A DNA stretch of 64,000 nucleotides from Microbispora sp. ZYX-F-249 (GTDB lineage Bacteria; Actinomycetota; Actinomycetes; Streptosporangiales; Streptosporangiaceae): the NCBI RefSeq assembly GCF_039649665.1, contig NZ_JBDJAW010000005.1:186001-250000 (forward strand), read 5' to 3'. The notes below the pieces were generated by a model, which was not told where the DNA came from, ran no database searches, and saw only the letters and a program-made list of their open reading frames with translations. Each line of letters opens with the position of its first letter. Positions within the stretch are counted from its first letter, which is position 1. This document shows positions 16,674 through 25,548 of the stretch, piece after piece. The translations under genes were made by a program, and so were the position numbers.

Positions 16674-17605
16674 CGGCCGGGGACGGAGGCGGGGCGGCCG
16701 GCGTCCACCCGCTCACGCTGCGGGACGACGGTGTACCTGGGGTCCTCGGCGGAGGCCCGGCCCGCCTCCAGCACGCCGAACCGGGTGCACAGGGCCCCGG
16801 CCGTGATGGCGAGCCCGGACAGGGCGGTGAGGGCCCGGCTGCGCCCGGCGACCGTGGCGAGCAGGCCGCCGCCCAGCGTGAGCACGCGGGACGCCCGCAT
16901 GAGCCTGCCCGCCCTGCCCCGCCGGTACGGCTCGCCGACGAGCCCGAGACGGCGCTCCAGCAGCCCGCCCGCGACGATCTCGGCCATCGCGCCCGCCGCC
17001 GCGGCCGCGCGGGCGGGCGCCGCCTGCGCCCGGGGTGTCGTCAGCATCAGGGCCGCGCCCGCGGAGGCGAGCGCGCTCCCCGAGAACAGGAACGGCAGCT
17101 CACGCCTCCCCTCGTGCCAGGCGGGAACGGCGGTGTCGGCCAGCAGGACGGCCGTGTAGGTGGCCATCGCCACGCCGCTCAGGCCGCTCGCCACCGACGC
17201 GGTGCCACCCGCGAGGGGCAGCAGGCCGGTCACCGCGGAGCCCACCGCGATGCCGGTCAGCCCACTGTGGGCGGCCAGCGTCCAGGACCCGACGCTCATC
17301 GGCGAGGTGAACTTGAACACCCGCAGCATGTTGAGGAAGCGCATGGGACGACCCAGCTCGGCCACCAGGAAGACGGTTCCGGCGCCCGCCCCGGCGAAGG
17401 CGGCCATCCGGGCGGCCAGTTCCAGCCGGTCCCGACCGGTGAGGCGGGCGGCCGCCGCCATCGCGCCCGCCGCGCCGGACAGCCCGCCCAGGTAGAGGTA
17501 CGCCGGCATGTGCGGCTCGTGCCAGATGGGCCGCTTGACGACCGGCTGGCCGTAGTACGACCGGAACTCGGCGTCCGGCACCATCTCGTCCCGGCGCCTC
17601 GGCAT
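16670..17605 (-). CDS. NrfD/PsrC-like membrane subunit of formate dehydrogenase
   Basis: 311 residues. The ATG at 17605 is four bases after GGGGAGGA. It is an integral membrane protein with about eight hydrophobic helices beginning at PAYLYLGGLSGAAGAMAAAARLT, followed by FLVAELGRPMRFLNMLRVFKFTSPMSVGSW, a hallmark of the NrfD/PsrC quinone-interacting family. The cytoplasmic start (YYGQPVVKRPIWHEPHMP) is also typical. It probably anchors FdhA/FdhB and passes electrons to or from the quinone pool in place of a cytochrome b subunit. It is the third gene of the fdhA-fdhB operon, 22 bp after fdhB. Confidence 0.85.
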   Translation of the reverse strand: MPRRRDEMVPDAEFRSYYGQPVVKRPIWHEPHMPAYLYLGGLSGAAGAMAAAARLTGRDRLELAARMAAFAGAGAGTVFLVAELGRPMRFLNMLRVFKFTSPMSVGSWTLAAHSGLTGIAVGSAVTGLLPLAGGTASVASGLSGVAMATYTAVLLADTAVPAWHEGRRELPFLFSGSALASAGAALMLTTPRAQAAPARAAAAAGAMAEIVAGGLLERRLGLVGEPYRRGRAGRLMRASRVLTLGGGLLATVAGRSRALTALSGLAITAGALCTRFGVLEAGRASAEDPRYTVVPQRERVDAGRPASVPGR

Positions 17606-17627
17606 CAGATCCTCCCCACTGAAGCGG

Positions 17628-18377
17628 TCACGTCCTTGTCCGTACGAAACAGGCGGCGACGCCGGCGGCGAGGGCGAGCGCCGCGCCGCCCGCCCAGCGC
17701 CACATCGCCGGCAGGTCGCGCGTGGTCACCACGGGATCCGGCGGCAGGCCGTACGTCTCCGGCTCGTCGAGCAGGAGGAAGAACGCGCCCGTGCCGCCCA
17801 CCCCGTTGTCCGGGCTCTCGCCGTACAGCCGGGCCTCGGTCACGCCCTCGGCGTGCAGCCGCTCGACCCTCGCCTCGGCCCGCTCCCGCAGCTCGTCCAG
17901 CGGCCCGAACTGGATCGACTTCGTCGGGCACGCCTTGGCGCAGGCGGGCTCCATTCCGCCGCGCAGCCGGTCGTAGCAGAGCGTGCACTTCCAGGCCCTG
18001 CCGTCGTCCTGTCTGCGGTCGATCACGCCGTACGGGCAGGCGGGCACGCAGTAGCCGCAGCCGTTGCAGACGTCGGACTGGACGACGACGGTGTCGAACT
18101 CGGTGCGGAACAACGCGCCGGTCGGGCAGACGTCGAGGCAGGCGGCATGCGTGCAGTGCTTGCACACGTCCGACATCATCAGCCAGCGGCCGTCCTGCTC
18201 GACGAACGCGACGTGCCTCCAGGTGCTCGCGCCGAGCGCGCCCGTGTTGTCGTAGGAGGTGGCCCGGAACACGAACCCGTCGTCGGGCACGTCGTTCCAC
18301 TCCTTGCACGCCACCTCGCAGGCCTTGCAGCCGATGCAGATGGACGTGTCGGTGAAGAACCCCACCCTCTCAGCCAT
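17628..18377 (-). CDS. fdhB: Formate dehydrogenase iron-sulfur subunit
   Basis: 249 residues. The ATG at 18377 overlaps the end of fdhA by eight bases. There are four ferredoxin-type cysteine clusters: CIGCKACEVAC (residues 14-24), CKHCTHAACLDVC, CNGCGYCVPACP and CTLCYDRLRGGMEPACAKACP. These should bind four [4Fe-4S] clusters and wire the Mo/W site to the membrane subunit. A C-terminal hydrophobic helix (WAGGAALALAAGVAACF) ends in RTRT and probably anchors the protein. It belongs to the FdhB/HybA family. Confidence 0.93.
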   Translation of the reverse strand: MAERVGFFTDTSICIGCKACEVACKEWNDVPDDGFVFRATSYDNTGALGASTWRHVAFVEQDGRWLMMSDVCKHCTHAACLDVCPTGALFRTEFDTVVVQSDVCNGCGYCVPACPYGVIDRRQDDGRAWKCTLCYDRLRGGMEPACAKACPTKSIQFGPLDELRERAEARVERLHAEGVTEARLYGESPDNGVGGTGAFFLLLDEPETYGLPPDPVVTTRDLPAMWRWAGGAALALAAGVAACFVRTRT

Positions 18378-21300
18378 CGCGATACCTCTCGATCAGGTCG
18401 AGCAGGGCCCTGCCCCGCGGACGGCGGCCCGGCAGGACGTCGCAGGTGCCGGCCTTGCTCTCCTGGATGTAGACGTTCGGGTCGAGCACGATCGACGACA
18501 GGTCGTTGACGACGTCCCCGGTGATCACGCCGCCGCTGCTGTACCCCCAGTGGTACGGCATGATCACCTGGTGGACGGCCTTCCCGTTCAGGCGCAGCGG
18601 GCGCACCCGGCCGGTCACGAGCACCCGCAGCTCGATCGCGGTCCGCGCGGTGACGATCGTCGCCCAGTCGCCGTTCTCCAGCCCGACCTCCTCGGCCATC
18701 TCCCGCGACACCTCGCAGAACGCCTCCGGCTGGAGCTCCGCGAGGTACGGCAGGGGCCTGCTCATGGCGCCCGTCGTGTGGTGCTCGGTGAGCCGGCTCG
18801 TGGTGTAGACGTACGGGAACCGGGGCGACAGCGCCGGGTTGTACGGGTTCTCCGGCCGGTCGACGGTCCGGCGGGCCGGGTTGGCCTGCTGCCCGTACAA
18901 CGCGTTGCGCACCGGCGACTCGTGCGGCTCGTAGTGGGCGGGCAGCGGCCCGTCGGACAGACCGGACGGCACGTACAGCCAGCCCTTGCCGTCCGACTGC
19001 ATGATGAACGGGTCGGTGCCGGCCAGCGCGTGCTCGGCCTTGGCCCCCTCCGGCGGCCGGTAGTCCGGCGCCTTGTCCTCCTCGAAGTCCGGCACGTCGG
19101 GTCCGGTCCACCGGCCCTTGTCCGCGTCCCAGTAGACGTACTTCTTCCGCTCGCTCCACGGGCGGCCCTGCGGGTCGGCCGAGGCGCGGTTGTAGAGGAT
19201 GCGCCGGTTGGCCGGCCAGGCCCAGCCCCATTCGAGCGCGACCGGTCCCTGCTCGGTGTGCGGCGTGCGGCGCGCCGCCATGTTGACGCCGTCGGCGTAC
19301 ACCCCGCAGTAGATCCAGCAGCCGCAGCTCGTCGAGCCGTCGGGCTTCAGCTCGCGCAGCGACGCCAGCAGGCGGCCGTCGGCGGCCGTACCGTTGATCT
19401 CGCGCAGGACGGCCTCGGCGTCGGGATCGCGCTGCTCGCCGATCTCCGGGTAGTCCCAGGTCAGCTCCATCACCGGCCGGTCGATCTCGTCGCCGCCGAG
19501 GCGCTGCCTGATCCGCTTGCCGAGGTGGTGGTAGAACCACAGGTCGCTGCGGCAGTCGCCCGGCGGGTCGAGGGCCTTCTCCCGCCACTGCAGCAGCCGC
19601 TGCGTGTTGGTGAAGGTCCCCTCCTTCTCCACGTGGCTCGCGGCCGGCATGAAGAAGACCTCGGTGCCGATCTCCTCGGTGCGCAGCTCGCCCGTCTCGA
19701 TCTCGGGCGCGTCCTTCCAGAACGTCGCGGTCTCCACCAGCATGAGATCGCGGACCACCAGCCAGTCGAGGTTGGCCAGGCCCAGCCGCTGCGCCTTGCC
19801 GTTGGCCGAGCCGACGGCCGGGTTCTCGCCCACGACGAAGTAGCCCTTGACCGTGCCGTCGATCTGGCCCATCACGGTCGCGTAGTGACCGTGGTCGCCG
19901 GTCAGGCGCGGCAGGTAGTCGAAGCAGTAGTCGTTGTCCTCGGTCGCCGCGTCGCCCCACCACGCCTTGAGCAGGCTCACCATGTACGCGCGGCGGTTGC
20001 CCCACCAGCCGGTGTCGGCGCCCTCCTGCTCCAGGTAGTGGTCGAGGCCGTCGTGCCGGTGGGCGTGCGGCATCGCGATGTAACCCGGCAGCAGGTTGAA
20101 CAGCGTCGGGATGTCGGTGGAGCCCTGGATGCTGGCGTGGCCGCGCAGGGCCATGATCCCGCCGCCCGGCCGGCCCATGTTGCCCAGCAGGAGCTGCAGG
20201 ATCGAGGCCGCCCTGATGTACTGCACGCCGACCGAGTGCTGCGTCCAGCCCACCGAGTAGACCCACGCCGTGGTCCGCTCCCGGCCCGAGTTGGCCGTGA
20301 TCGCCTCGGCCAGCTCGTGGAACCGCTCCGGCGGGATGCCGCACAGTTCCTCGACCATCTCCGGTGTGTAGCGGGAGTAGTGCCGCTTGAGGATCTGGTA
20401 GACGCAGCGCGGATGGGTCAGCGTCGGGTCGCTCGGCGGAGACGCGCTCGCGCCCGCGCCGCGCGCGCCGTAGGAGTCGGACCCCGCCGCCTCCGCATGA
20501 CGCTTGCCGCCCTCGGTCAGCTCCTTCTCCTCCGGCACGTCCCCCTCGTACGCCCAGGTCGACGGGTCGTACCTGCCGGTCTCCTCGTCGAAGCCGGAGA
20601 ACAGGCCGTCGAGGTCCTCGGTGTCGCGGAAGTCCCGGTTCACCAGGGTCGCGGCGTTCGTGTACGCGAGGACGTACTCCCGGAAGTCGAGCCCGTTCGA
20701 CAGCACGTAGTTGATCAGCGCGCCGAGCAGCACGATGTCGGTGCCGGCGCGGATCGCCAGGTACCTGTCCACGGTCGCGCTGGTCCGGCTGAAGCGCGGG
20801 TCGATGTGGAAGACCTTCGCGCCGCGCTCGCGTGCCTCCATCACCCACTGGTACCCCACCGGATGGCACTCGGCCATGTTGGAGCCCTGGATGACGATGC
20901 AGTCAGCGTTGGCCAGGTCCTGCTGGTACTGGGTCGCGCCGCCACGCCCGAAGCTGGTCCCCAGACCGGGGACGGTGGAGGAGTGTCATATGCGCGCCTG
21001 GTTCTCGACCTGGATCGCGCCGAGGGCGGTGTAGAGCTTCTTCATCAGGTAGTTCTCTTCGTTGTCGAGCGTCGCCCCGCCCAGGCTGGCGATGCCCAGA
21101 GTCCTCCTGACCTCGTGCCCCTCGTGCGTCTGCTGCCAGGTCTCCCGCCGGGTCCGCACGACCCGGTCGGCGATCATGTCCATCGCGGTCTCGAGGTCGA
21201 GCGGCTCCCACTCGGTGCCGTACGGCCGGCGGTAGAGGACCTTCGTCTGGCGGCCGGGATGGGTCACGAGCTGCTTGCTGGCCGATCCCTTCGGGCAGAG

Positions 21301-21543
21301 CCGCCCACGGGAGATCGGCGAGCCGGGGTCGCCCTCGATCTGGGTGACCTTGCCGTCCTTGACGTAGACGAGCTGGCCGCAGCCCACGGCGCAGTACGGG
21401 CAGACGGAACGCGCGACGGTCTCGGCGTCCTCGACCCGGGGCCGCAGGGCGTCCGTACGCGCCGAGCGCGCCGCCCGCCCCCTGCCGTCCTCTCCCTTGA
21501 GCTGCCGGATCACCGGCCAGCGGGAGAGCCATCCACCACCCAC
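18370..21543 (-). CDS. fdhA: Selenocysteine-containing formate dehydrogenase, catalytic subunit
   Basis: 1057 residues when the in-frame UGA at 20988-20986 is read as selenocysteine (U186). The start is a GTG at 21543 with AGGA upstream. The N-terminal [4Fe-4S] ligands are C48, C51, C55 and C83 (SVCPYCAVGCGQ...LCPKG). The UGA falls in ENQARI-U-HSSTVPGLGTSFGRGG, the position of the Mo/W-ligating Sec in bacterial formate dehydrogenases. After it come NADCIVIQGSNMAECHPVG and the molybdopterin domains, then a C-terminal beta barrel. A SECIS-like hairpin follows the UGA (20957-20973). No Tat signal is visible, so it is probably cytoplasmic-facing. A SARP-type regulator ends 33 bp upstream. Confidence 0.93.
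20957..20988 (-). promoter_or_regulatory. UGA Sec codon with bacterial SECIS hairpin
   Basis: In mRNA sense, UGA (20988-20986) is followed by 12 nt and then a GUCCCC/GGGGAC stem (20957-20973) that closes a GGUCU loop. The loop starts 19 nt after the UGA. GGUCU is also the loop of the E. coli fdhF SECIS recognised by SelB, at what I recall as the same spacing. selB, selA, selD and tRNA-Sec all lie within 12 kb. Confidence 0.9.
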
Positions 21544-21576
21544 GACGGCTGTCCTGCCCCGGCCGCCGCGCCCTAA

Positions 21577-24543
21577 TCACGGGAAATCGCCGGTTTGGCG
21601 AGTGGTGACCGCCCGCAGGTAGCCGCGGGCGAGGGCGCGCCGTCCCGACGAACGGTGCAGCTCTCCGAGCAGCCGGCGGGTGGCGGCCTCCCCGCTCCTG
21701 TCGCCGAGCTGCCGGAAGATCGCCAGCGAGCTCTCCAGCCGGGCCGAGCCGTGCCGCCAGTCGCCTCTGGCCGCCTGGAGCCCGCCCAGGCCCTGCATCG
21801 CGTACGCCGCGCAGTGCCGGTCGCCGAACCCCTCGAATATGGTCAGCGCGCGGCCCTGGGCGCGCATCGCCCGGCCGGTCTCGCCCGCGAGGTCGTGCAG
21901 GCGGCCCATCTGCAGCGACACGCAGCCCTCCCGGTGGGCGTCGCCGAGCTCCCGCGCCATGCGCAGCGCGCCGCCGAGCCAGTCCGCGGCGCCGGTCAGG
22001 TCGCCCGTGCTCAGGCAGGTGCGCCCGAGCGCCTGCCTCGCGTACGCCTCGCCCGACCGGTCGTCCAGCGACACGAACATCCCGAGGGCCCTGCGGAAGT
22101 GCCGGGACGCGGCGGCCGGATCGCCCCGGAACTGGCCGACCGCGCCCAGCCCGCAGACCGACACGGCCTCACCCCTGACGTCCCCGAGCGCGCGGAAGAT
22201 CACCCGGGAGCGGCGGAACATGTTCGCCGCCTGGGCGTACCTGTCCCGGTAGAGGGCCACCTGGCCGAGCCCCCGCAGCATCGCGGCCTCACCCGCCCGG
22301 TCTCCGGCGGCGCGGGCGGCCTCCAGGGCGACGCGGTGGGTCTCCTCCCAGGCCCCGGGGTGACAGCGCAGGTCGAAATACGGCACGAGCGCCGCCGCCA
22401 GGCCCCAGGCGGCGCCGGCCAGCCCCGCGTCCGCGGCCAGCCGTACGGCCTCGACCAGGGTCTCGTGCTCGGCGCCGAACCAGGAGACCGGGTCGGCGGC
22501 GACCCGGCGCAGGGCGTCCTCGGGCAGCCGCCAGCGCCGGGCGGCGGGCGAGGCCAGGCGGAAGACCGTGGTGGGCAGCCGGGCCGTGGCGTGTTCGGCG
22601 GCGGCCGTCCAGCCCGCGAGCACGCGTGCCAGCGCGGGCATGTCCACCTCCCCCGCCTTGTCCCTGGCGCCGACGCGCAGCAGGTCGGGCAGCCGGTAGC
22701 GGGGCTGGCCGAGGGGGTCGGTCCCGACCGGGCGCAGCAGGTTCGCGTCGACCAGCTCGTCGGTCACGTCGTCGCTGCGGTGCCGGTCGAGCACGGCGTC
22801 GACCACCCAGCCGGGCAGCGGGCGGGTGCCGAGCAGGCCGAGCGCGCGGAACGTGCGCGCGGCGTCGTCCGGCAGCAGGCGGTAGCTGCGGTCGAAGGAC
22901 TCCCGCACCTCCAGGTCGCCGGCGCGCAGCTCGGCGAGCCTGGCCGTCTCGTCGTCGAGCCGCTGGCGCAGCACGGCCGGGGACCAGCCGGGGCGGGCCG
23001 CCAGCCGGGCCCCGGCCACCCGGATCGCGAGCGGCAGCCGGCCGCAGGCCCGCACGATGGCGGCGGCCTCCTCCGGCTCCCGCCTCAGCCGCTCCGCGCC
23101 GACGATGGCCGTCAGCAGCCGCAGCCCCTCGGCCTGCGGCAGGACGTCCAGGTCGATCCGGGCGGCGCCGGGCAGTTCGGTGACGCGCCGCCTGCCGGTC
23201 ACGACGACGGCACTGGCGCCGCCCGGCAGCAGCGGCCGCACCTGAGCGGCTCCGGCCGCGTCGTCGAGCACGACGAGCATCGGCCGTTCGGCGAGCAGCG
23301 TGCGGTAGAGCGCGGCGCGCTCGTGGACGGTGGGCGGCGGCGGCTCGGCCGCGCCCAGCGCGCGCAGCGCCTCGGCCAGCAGCTCCCCCGGCCCGGGCGG
23401 CGACCCGGCGGCGTCGTCGGGCGGCGCGGTGCCGCCCAGCGACAGGAAGAGCTGGCCGTGGGGATACGCCTCGCGGACGGCGTGCGCGCACCGCACCGCG
23501 AGCGCGGTCTTGCCGACGCCCGGCGGCCCGGTGACGACCGCGACCCCGCCGGGGGCGAGCGCCCGGGTCAGCGCCGCGACCTCGGCGGCCCGCCCGGTGA
23601 AGTCCACCAGGTCCGGCGGCAGCTGGCGCGGCACGACCAGGGCCCTGCCGTCCGGCGGGCCGGGGACCGCCGGCAGCACCGGGCCGGCGGGCGAACCGGC
23701 CTCGCCGGGAGACCACGTGGCGCCGGGAGAAGCCGGAGCGGCTGCGAGCGCGGGGGCGGTGAGGAAACCGGGCGGCGCGGGCGGGCGCGGGGGCGGCTCC
23801 CCGGCGAGCACGGCCTCGTGGGCGCGGCGCAGCTCGGGCCCCGGCTCGATGCCGAGCTCGTTCACGAGCTGCTCGCGGATCGCCGTGAAGGCGTGCAGCG
23901 CCTCGCCCTGCCGCCCCGACCAGTGCAGGGCCAGCATGAGCCGGCGCCACAGGTCCTCGCGGAACGGGTGGTCGGCGAGCAGTGCGCGCAGCTCCCCGGC
24001 CGCCTCGCCGTACTCCCCGGCCGCCATGCGCAGCTCGACCAGGTCCTCGGCGGCGCGCAGCCGGGCCTGGGCGAGCCGGTCGAGCCGGCGGTCCCACAGC
24101 GGGCTGCCGGGCAGGTCGGCCAGCGGGACGCCCTGCCACAGCGCGAGCGCCCGCGCCAGCAGTTCCGCCGCCTCGTCCGGCCGCCCCCGCGCCCGGCACT
24201 CCCGGGCGGCGGTCACCCGCTCCTCGAACAGCAGCAGGTCGAGCTCCTGCGGCGGCAGCTCGATGGCGTACCCCGCGCCGACGGCCCGGATGCGGGCCGG
24301 GGTCCTCGCGAGCTCGGCGCGCAGGGCGCTCGCGTACGTGCGGAGGTTGGCCGCCGTCGAGCGCGGCGGATGGTCCGGCCACAGCACCTCGGCGAGCTCG
24401 CCGCCGCCGACCGTGTGACCGGTGTGGAGGAGGAGGGTGGCCAGGAGCATGCGGGGTTTCCGGCCACCGAGCCGTGGTGACGCCCCCGGCAGGCGGACCT
24501 CCAGCGGACCGAGCACGCTGAACATGGGCTGATCGACTGTCAT
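21577..24543 (-). CDS. AfsR/SARP-family regulator with NB-ARC and TPR domains
   Basis: 988 residues. The ATG at 24543 follows GAGGAG. The OmpR-like DNA-binding domain (about 1-95) contains GGRKPRMLLATLLLHTGHTVGGGELAEVLWP. The bacterial transcriptional activation domain (about 100-245) ends ELGIEPGPELRRAHEAVL. The NB-ARC ATPase has the P-loop VVTGPPGVGKTALAVRCA near residue 341 and VLDDAAGAAQVRPLLPG. From about 680 a series of TPR-like repeats runs to the end. Such proteins activate antibiotic or stress genes, with ATP hydrolysis as a switch. Here it sits 33 bp upstream of fdhA on the same strand, so it may control or be co-transcribed with the formate dehydrogenase; this is inference. Confidence 0.93.
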   Translation of the reverse strand: MTVDQPMFSVLGPLEVRLPGASPRLGGRKPRMLLATLLLHTGHTVGGGELAEVLWPDHPPRSTAANLRTYASALRAELARTPARIRAVGAGYAIELPPQELDLLLFEERVTAARECRARGRPDEAAELLARALALWQGVPLADLPGSPLWDRRLDRLAQARLRAAEDLVELRMAAGEYGEAAGELRALLADHPFREDLWRRLMLALHWSGRQGEALHAFTAIREQLVNELGIEPGPELRRAHEAVLAGEPPPRPPAPPGFLTAPALAAAPASPGATWSPGEAGSPAGPVLPAVPGPPDGRALVVPRQLPPDLVDFTGRAAEVAALTRALAPGGVAVVTGPPGVGKTALAVRCAHAVREAYPHGQLFLSLGGTAPPDDAAGSPPGPGELLAEALRALGAAEPPPPTVHERAALYRTLLAERPMLVVLDDAAGAAQVRPLLPGGASAVVVTGRRRVTELPGAARIDLDVLPQAEGLRLLTAIVGAERLRREPEEAAAIVRACGRLPLAIRVAGARLAARPGWSPAVLRQRLDDETARLAELRAGDLEVRESFDRSYRLLPDDAARTFRALGLLGTRPLPGWVVDAVLDRHRSDDVTDELVDANLLRPVGTDPLGQPRYRLPDLLRVGARDKAGEVDMPALARVLAGWTAAAEHATARLPTTVFRLASPAARRWRLPEDALRRVAADPVSWFGAEHETLVEAVRLAADAGLAGAAWGLAAALVPYFDLRCHPGAWEETHRVALEAARAAGDRAGEAAMLRGLGQVALYRDRYAQAANMFRRSRVIFRALGDVRGEAVSVCGLGAVGQFRGDPAAASRHFRRALGMFVSLDDRSGEAYARQALGRTCLSTGDLTGAADWLGGALRMARELGDAHREGCVSLQMGRLHDLAGETGRAMRAQGRALTIFEGFGDRHCAAYAMQGLGGLQAARGDWRHGSARLESSLAIFRQLGDRSGEAATRRLLGELHRSSGRRALARGYLRAVTTRQTGDFP

Positions 24544-24643
24544 GACCGCGTTGCTCCTCGAAGGACCGGTTCGCCATGACTCGCCCACCCTTTGTACCGA
24601 CTCTTGATGTTTTTTGTGCGGTGGATTCCGACTCTTTTGGGTC

Positions 24644-25543
24644 ATGAGACTCAAATCGCTTGTCACGACGGGCCTCGCGGTGGTCCTCGGCCTCGCGTTC
24701 GGCGCCGCCACCGCCCCGGCGGCCTCCGCGGCGGGTCCGCGCCCGGACTTCCAGATGCCGTTCCCCTGCGGCCAGGTGTGGACCGGCAACTCCAGCGCCA
24801 GCAGCGCCCACCAGTCGTACGAGATCGACTTCAACCGGGGCGGCACGGCCGACGCGGACCTCGGCGACACGGTCGTGGCGGCGGCGGCCGGCACGGTCGT
24901 CATCTCGGCCCACCAGGGCTCGACCAACGGCTTCGGCAACCTCGTGAAGATCGACCACGGCGGCGGGTGGTCCACCTACTACGCCCACCTGCGCGTCCGT
25001 TCGGTGAGCCAGGGAGCGCACGTCTCCCAGGGCCAGAAGATCGGCGAGGTCGGCAACACCAGCAAGCCCGGCAACAACATCGCGCCGCACCTGCACTACG
25101 AGGTACGCACGACCGACACGTCCTACCCCGCCAACATCCAGAAGGCGGTCTTCAACGGGGTCACCTTCGGGTACCCCGCGCAGACCGTCACCTCGCACAA
25201 CTGCGGCGGCGGCTCGGCCAACCCCTACACCCCGCAGGAGGTCTGCGGAAGCGGCTACTCGGTGATCGACTCGGCCGCCCTCGGCACGGCGGGCACGGTC
25301 TACCTGCTCTACAACTCCGGCAACGGCTACAACTGCGTGGTCACGCTGAAGAAGACCTCCCTCGGGACCGCCACCGCGACCAGCGCCTACCTGGAGGTCC
25401 AGGGCAGGAGCCGGGTGACCGACTCCGGCGACTACGGCTACTACGCCGGACCGGTCCGCGCCTCGGCCGCCGACACCTGCGTCAAGTGGGGCGGCAGGGC
25501 GGGCTCGGCCGGCTACGACAGCCCCTTCGAGCACTGCGGCTGA
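24644..25543 (+). CDS. Secreted M23 (LytM) peptidase
   Basis: 299 residues from an ATG at 24644 with a 29-residue signal peptide ending ASAA. The zinc ligands of the LytM fold are visible: H56 and D62 in HQSYEIDF, and H149/H151 in PHLHYEV, with H115 in YYAHLRV. These enzymes cut peptide cross-links in peptidoglycan. The C-terminal ~95 residues (from NPYTPQEVCGSGYSV) form a separate Cys-containing domain. Its DNA is almost identical to the end of the next gene. It is divergent from the SARP gene and only 5 bp from the downstream amidase, so they are an operon. Confidence 0.92.
   Translation: MRLKSLVTTGLAVVLGLAFGAATAPAASAAGPRPDFQMPFPCGQVWTGNSSASSAHQSYEIDFNRGGTADADLGDTVVAAAAGTVVISAHQGSTNGFGNLVKIDHGGGWSTYYAHLRVRSVSQGAHVSQGQKIGEVGNTSKPGNNIAPHLHYEVRTTDTSYPANIQKAVFNGVTFGYPAQTVTSHNCGGGSANPYTPQEVCGSGYSVIDSAALGTAGTVYLLYNSGNGYNCVVTLKKTSLGTATATSAYLEVQGRSRVTDSGDYGYYAGPVRASAADTCVKWGGRAGSAGYDSPFEHCG
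25262..25543 (+). repeat. Duplicated C-terminal domain sequence, copy 1
   Basis: Direct repeat with 26761-27042 at an offset of 1499 bp. Bases 25262-25356 and 25370-25458 are identical to their partners. The few differences lie mostly towards the end, which suggests recent duplication or gene conversion. Confidence 0.9.
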
Positions 25544-25548
25544 CCGCC

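Noticed and set aside
20986-20988. An internal stop that would make fdhA a pseudogene.
   Set aside because: The UGA lies exactly at the Mo/W-ligating position, is followed by a SECIS hairpin, and the complete Sec machinery is nearby.
18259-21576. A very long open frame on the plus strand opposite the formate dehydrogenase gene.
   Set aside because: It is the antisense shadow of a high-GC gene: no ribosome-binding site, no recognisable domain, and the minus strand carries clear Fe-S and molybdopterin motifs. The same reasoning removes similar long frames opposite pabAB, leuA, the LAL gene and the nitrate reductase.
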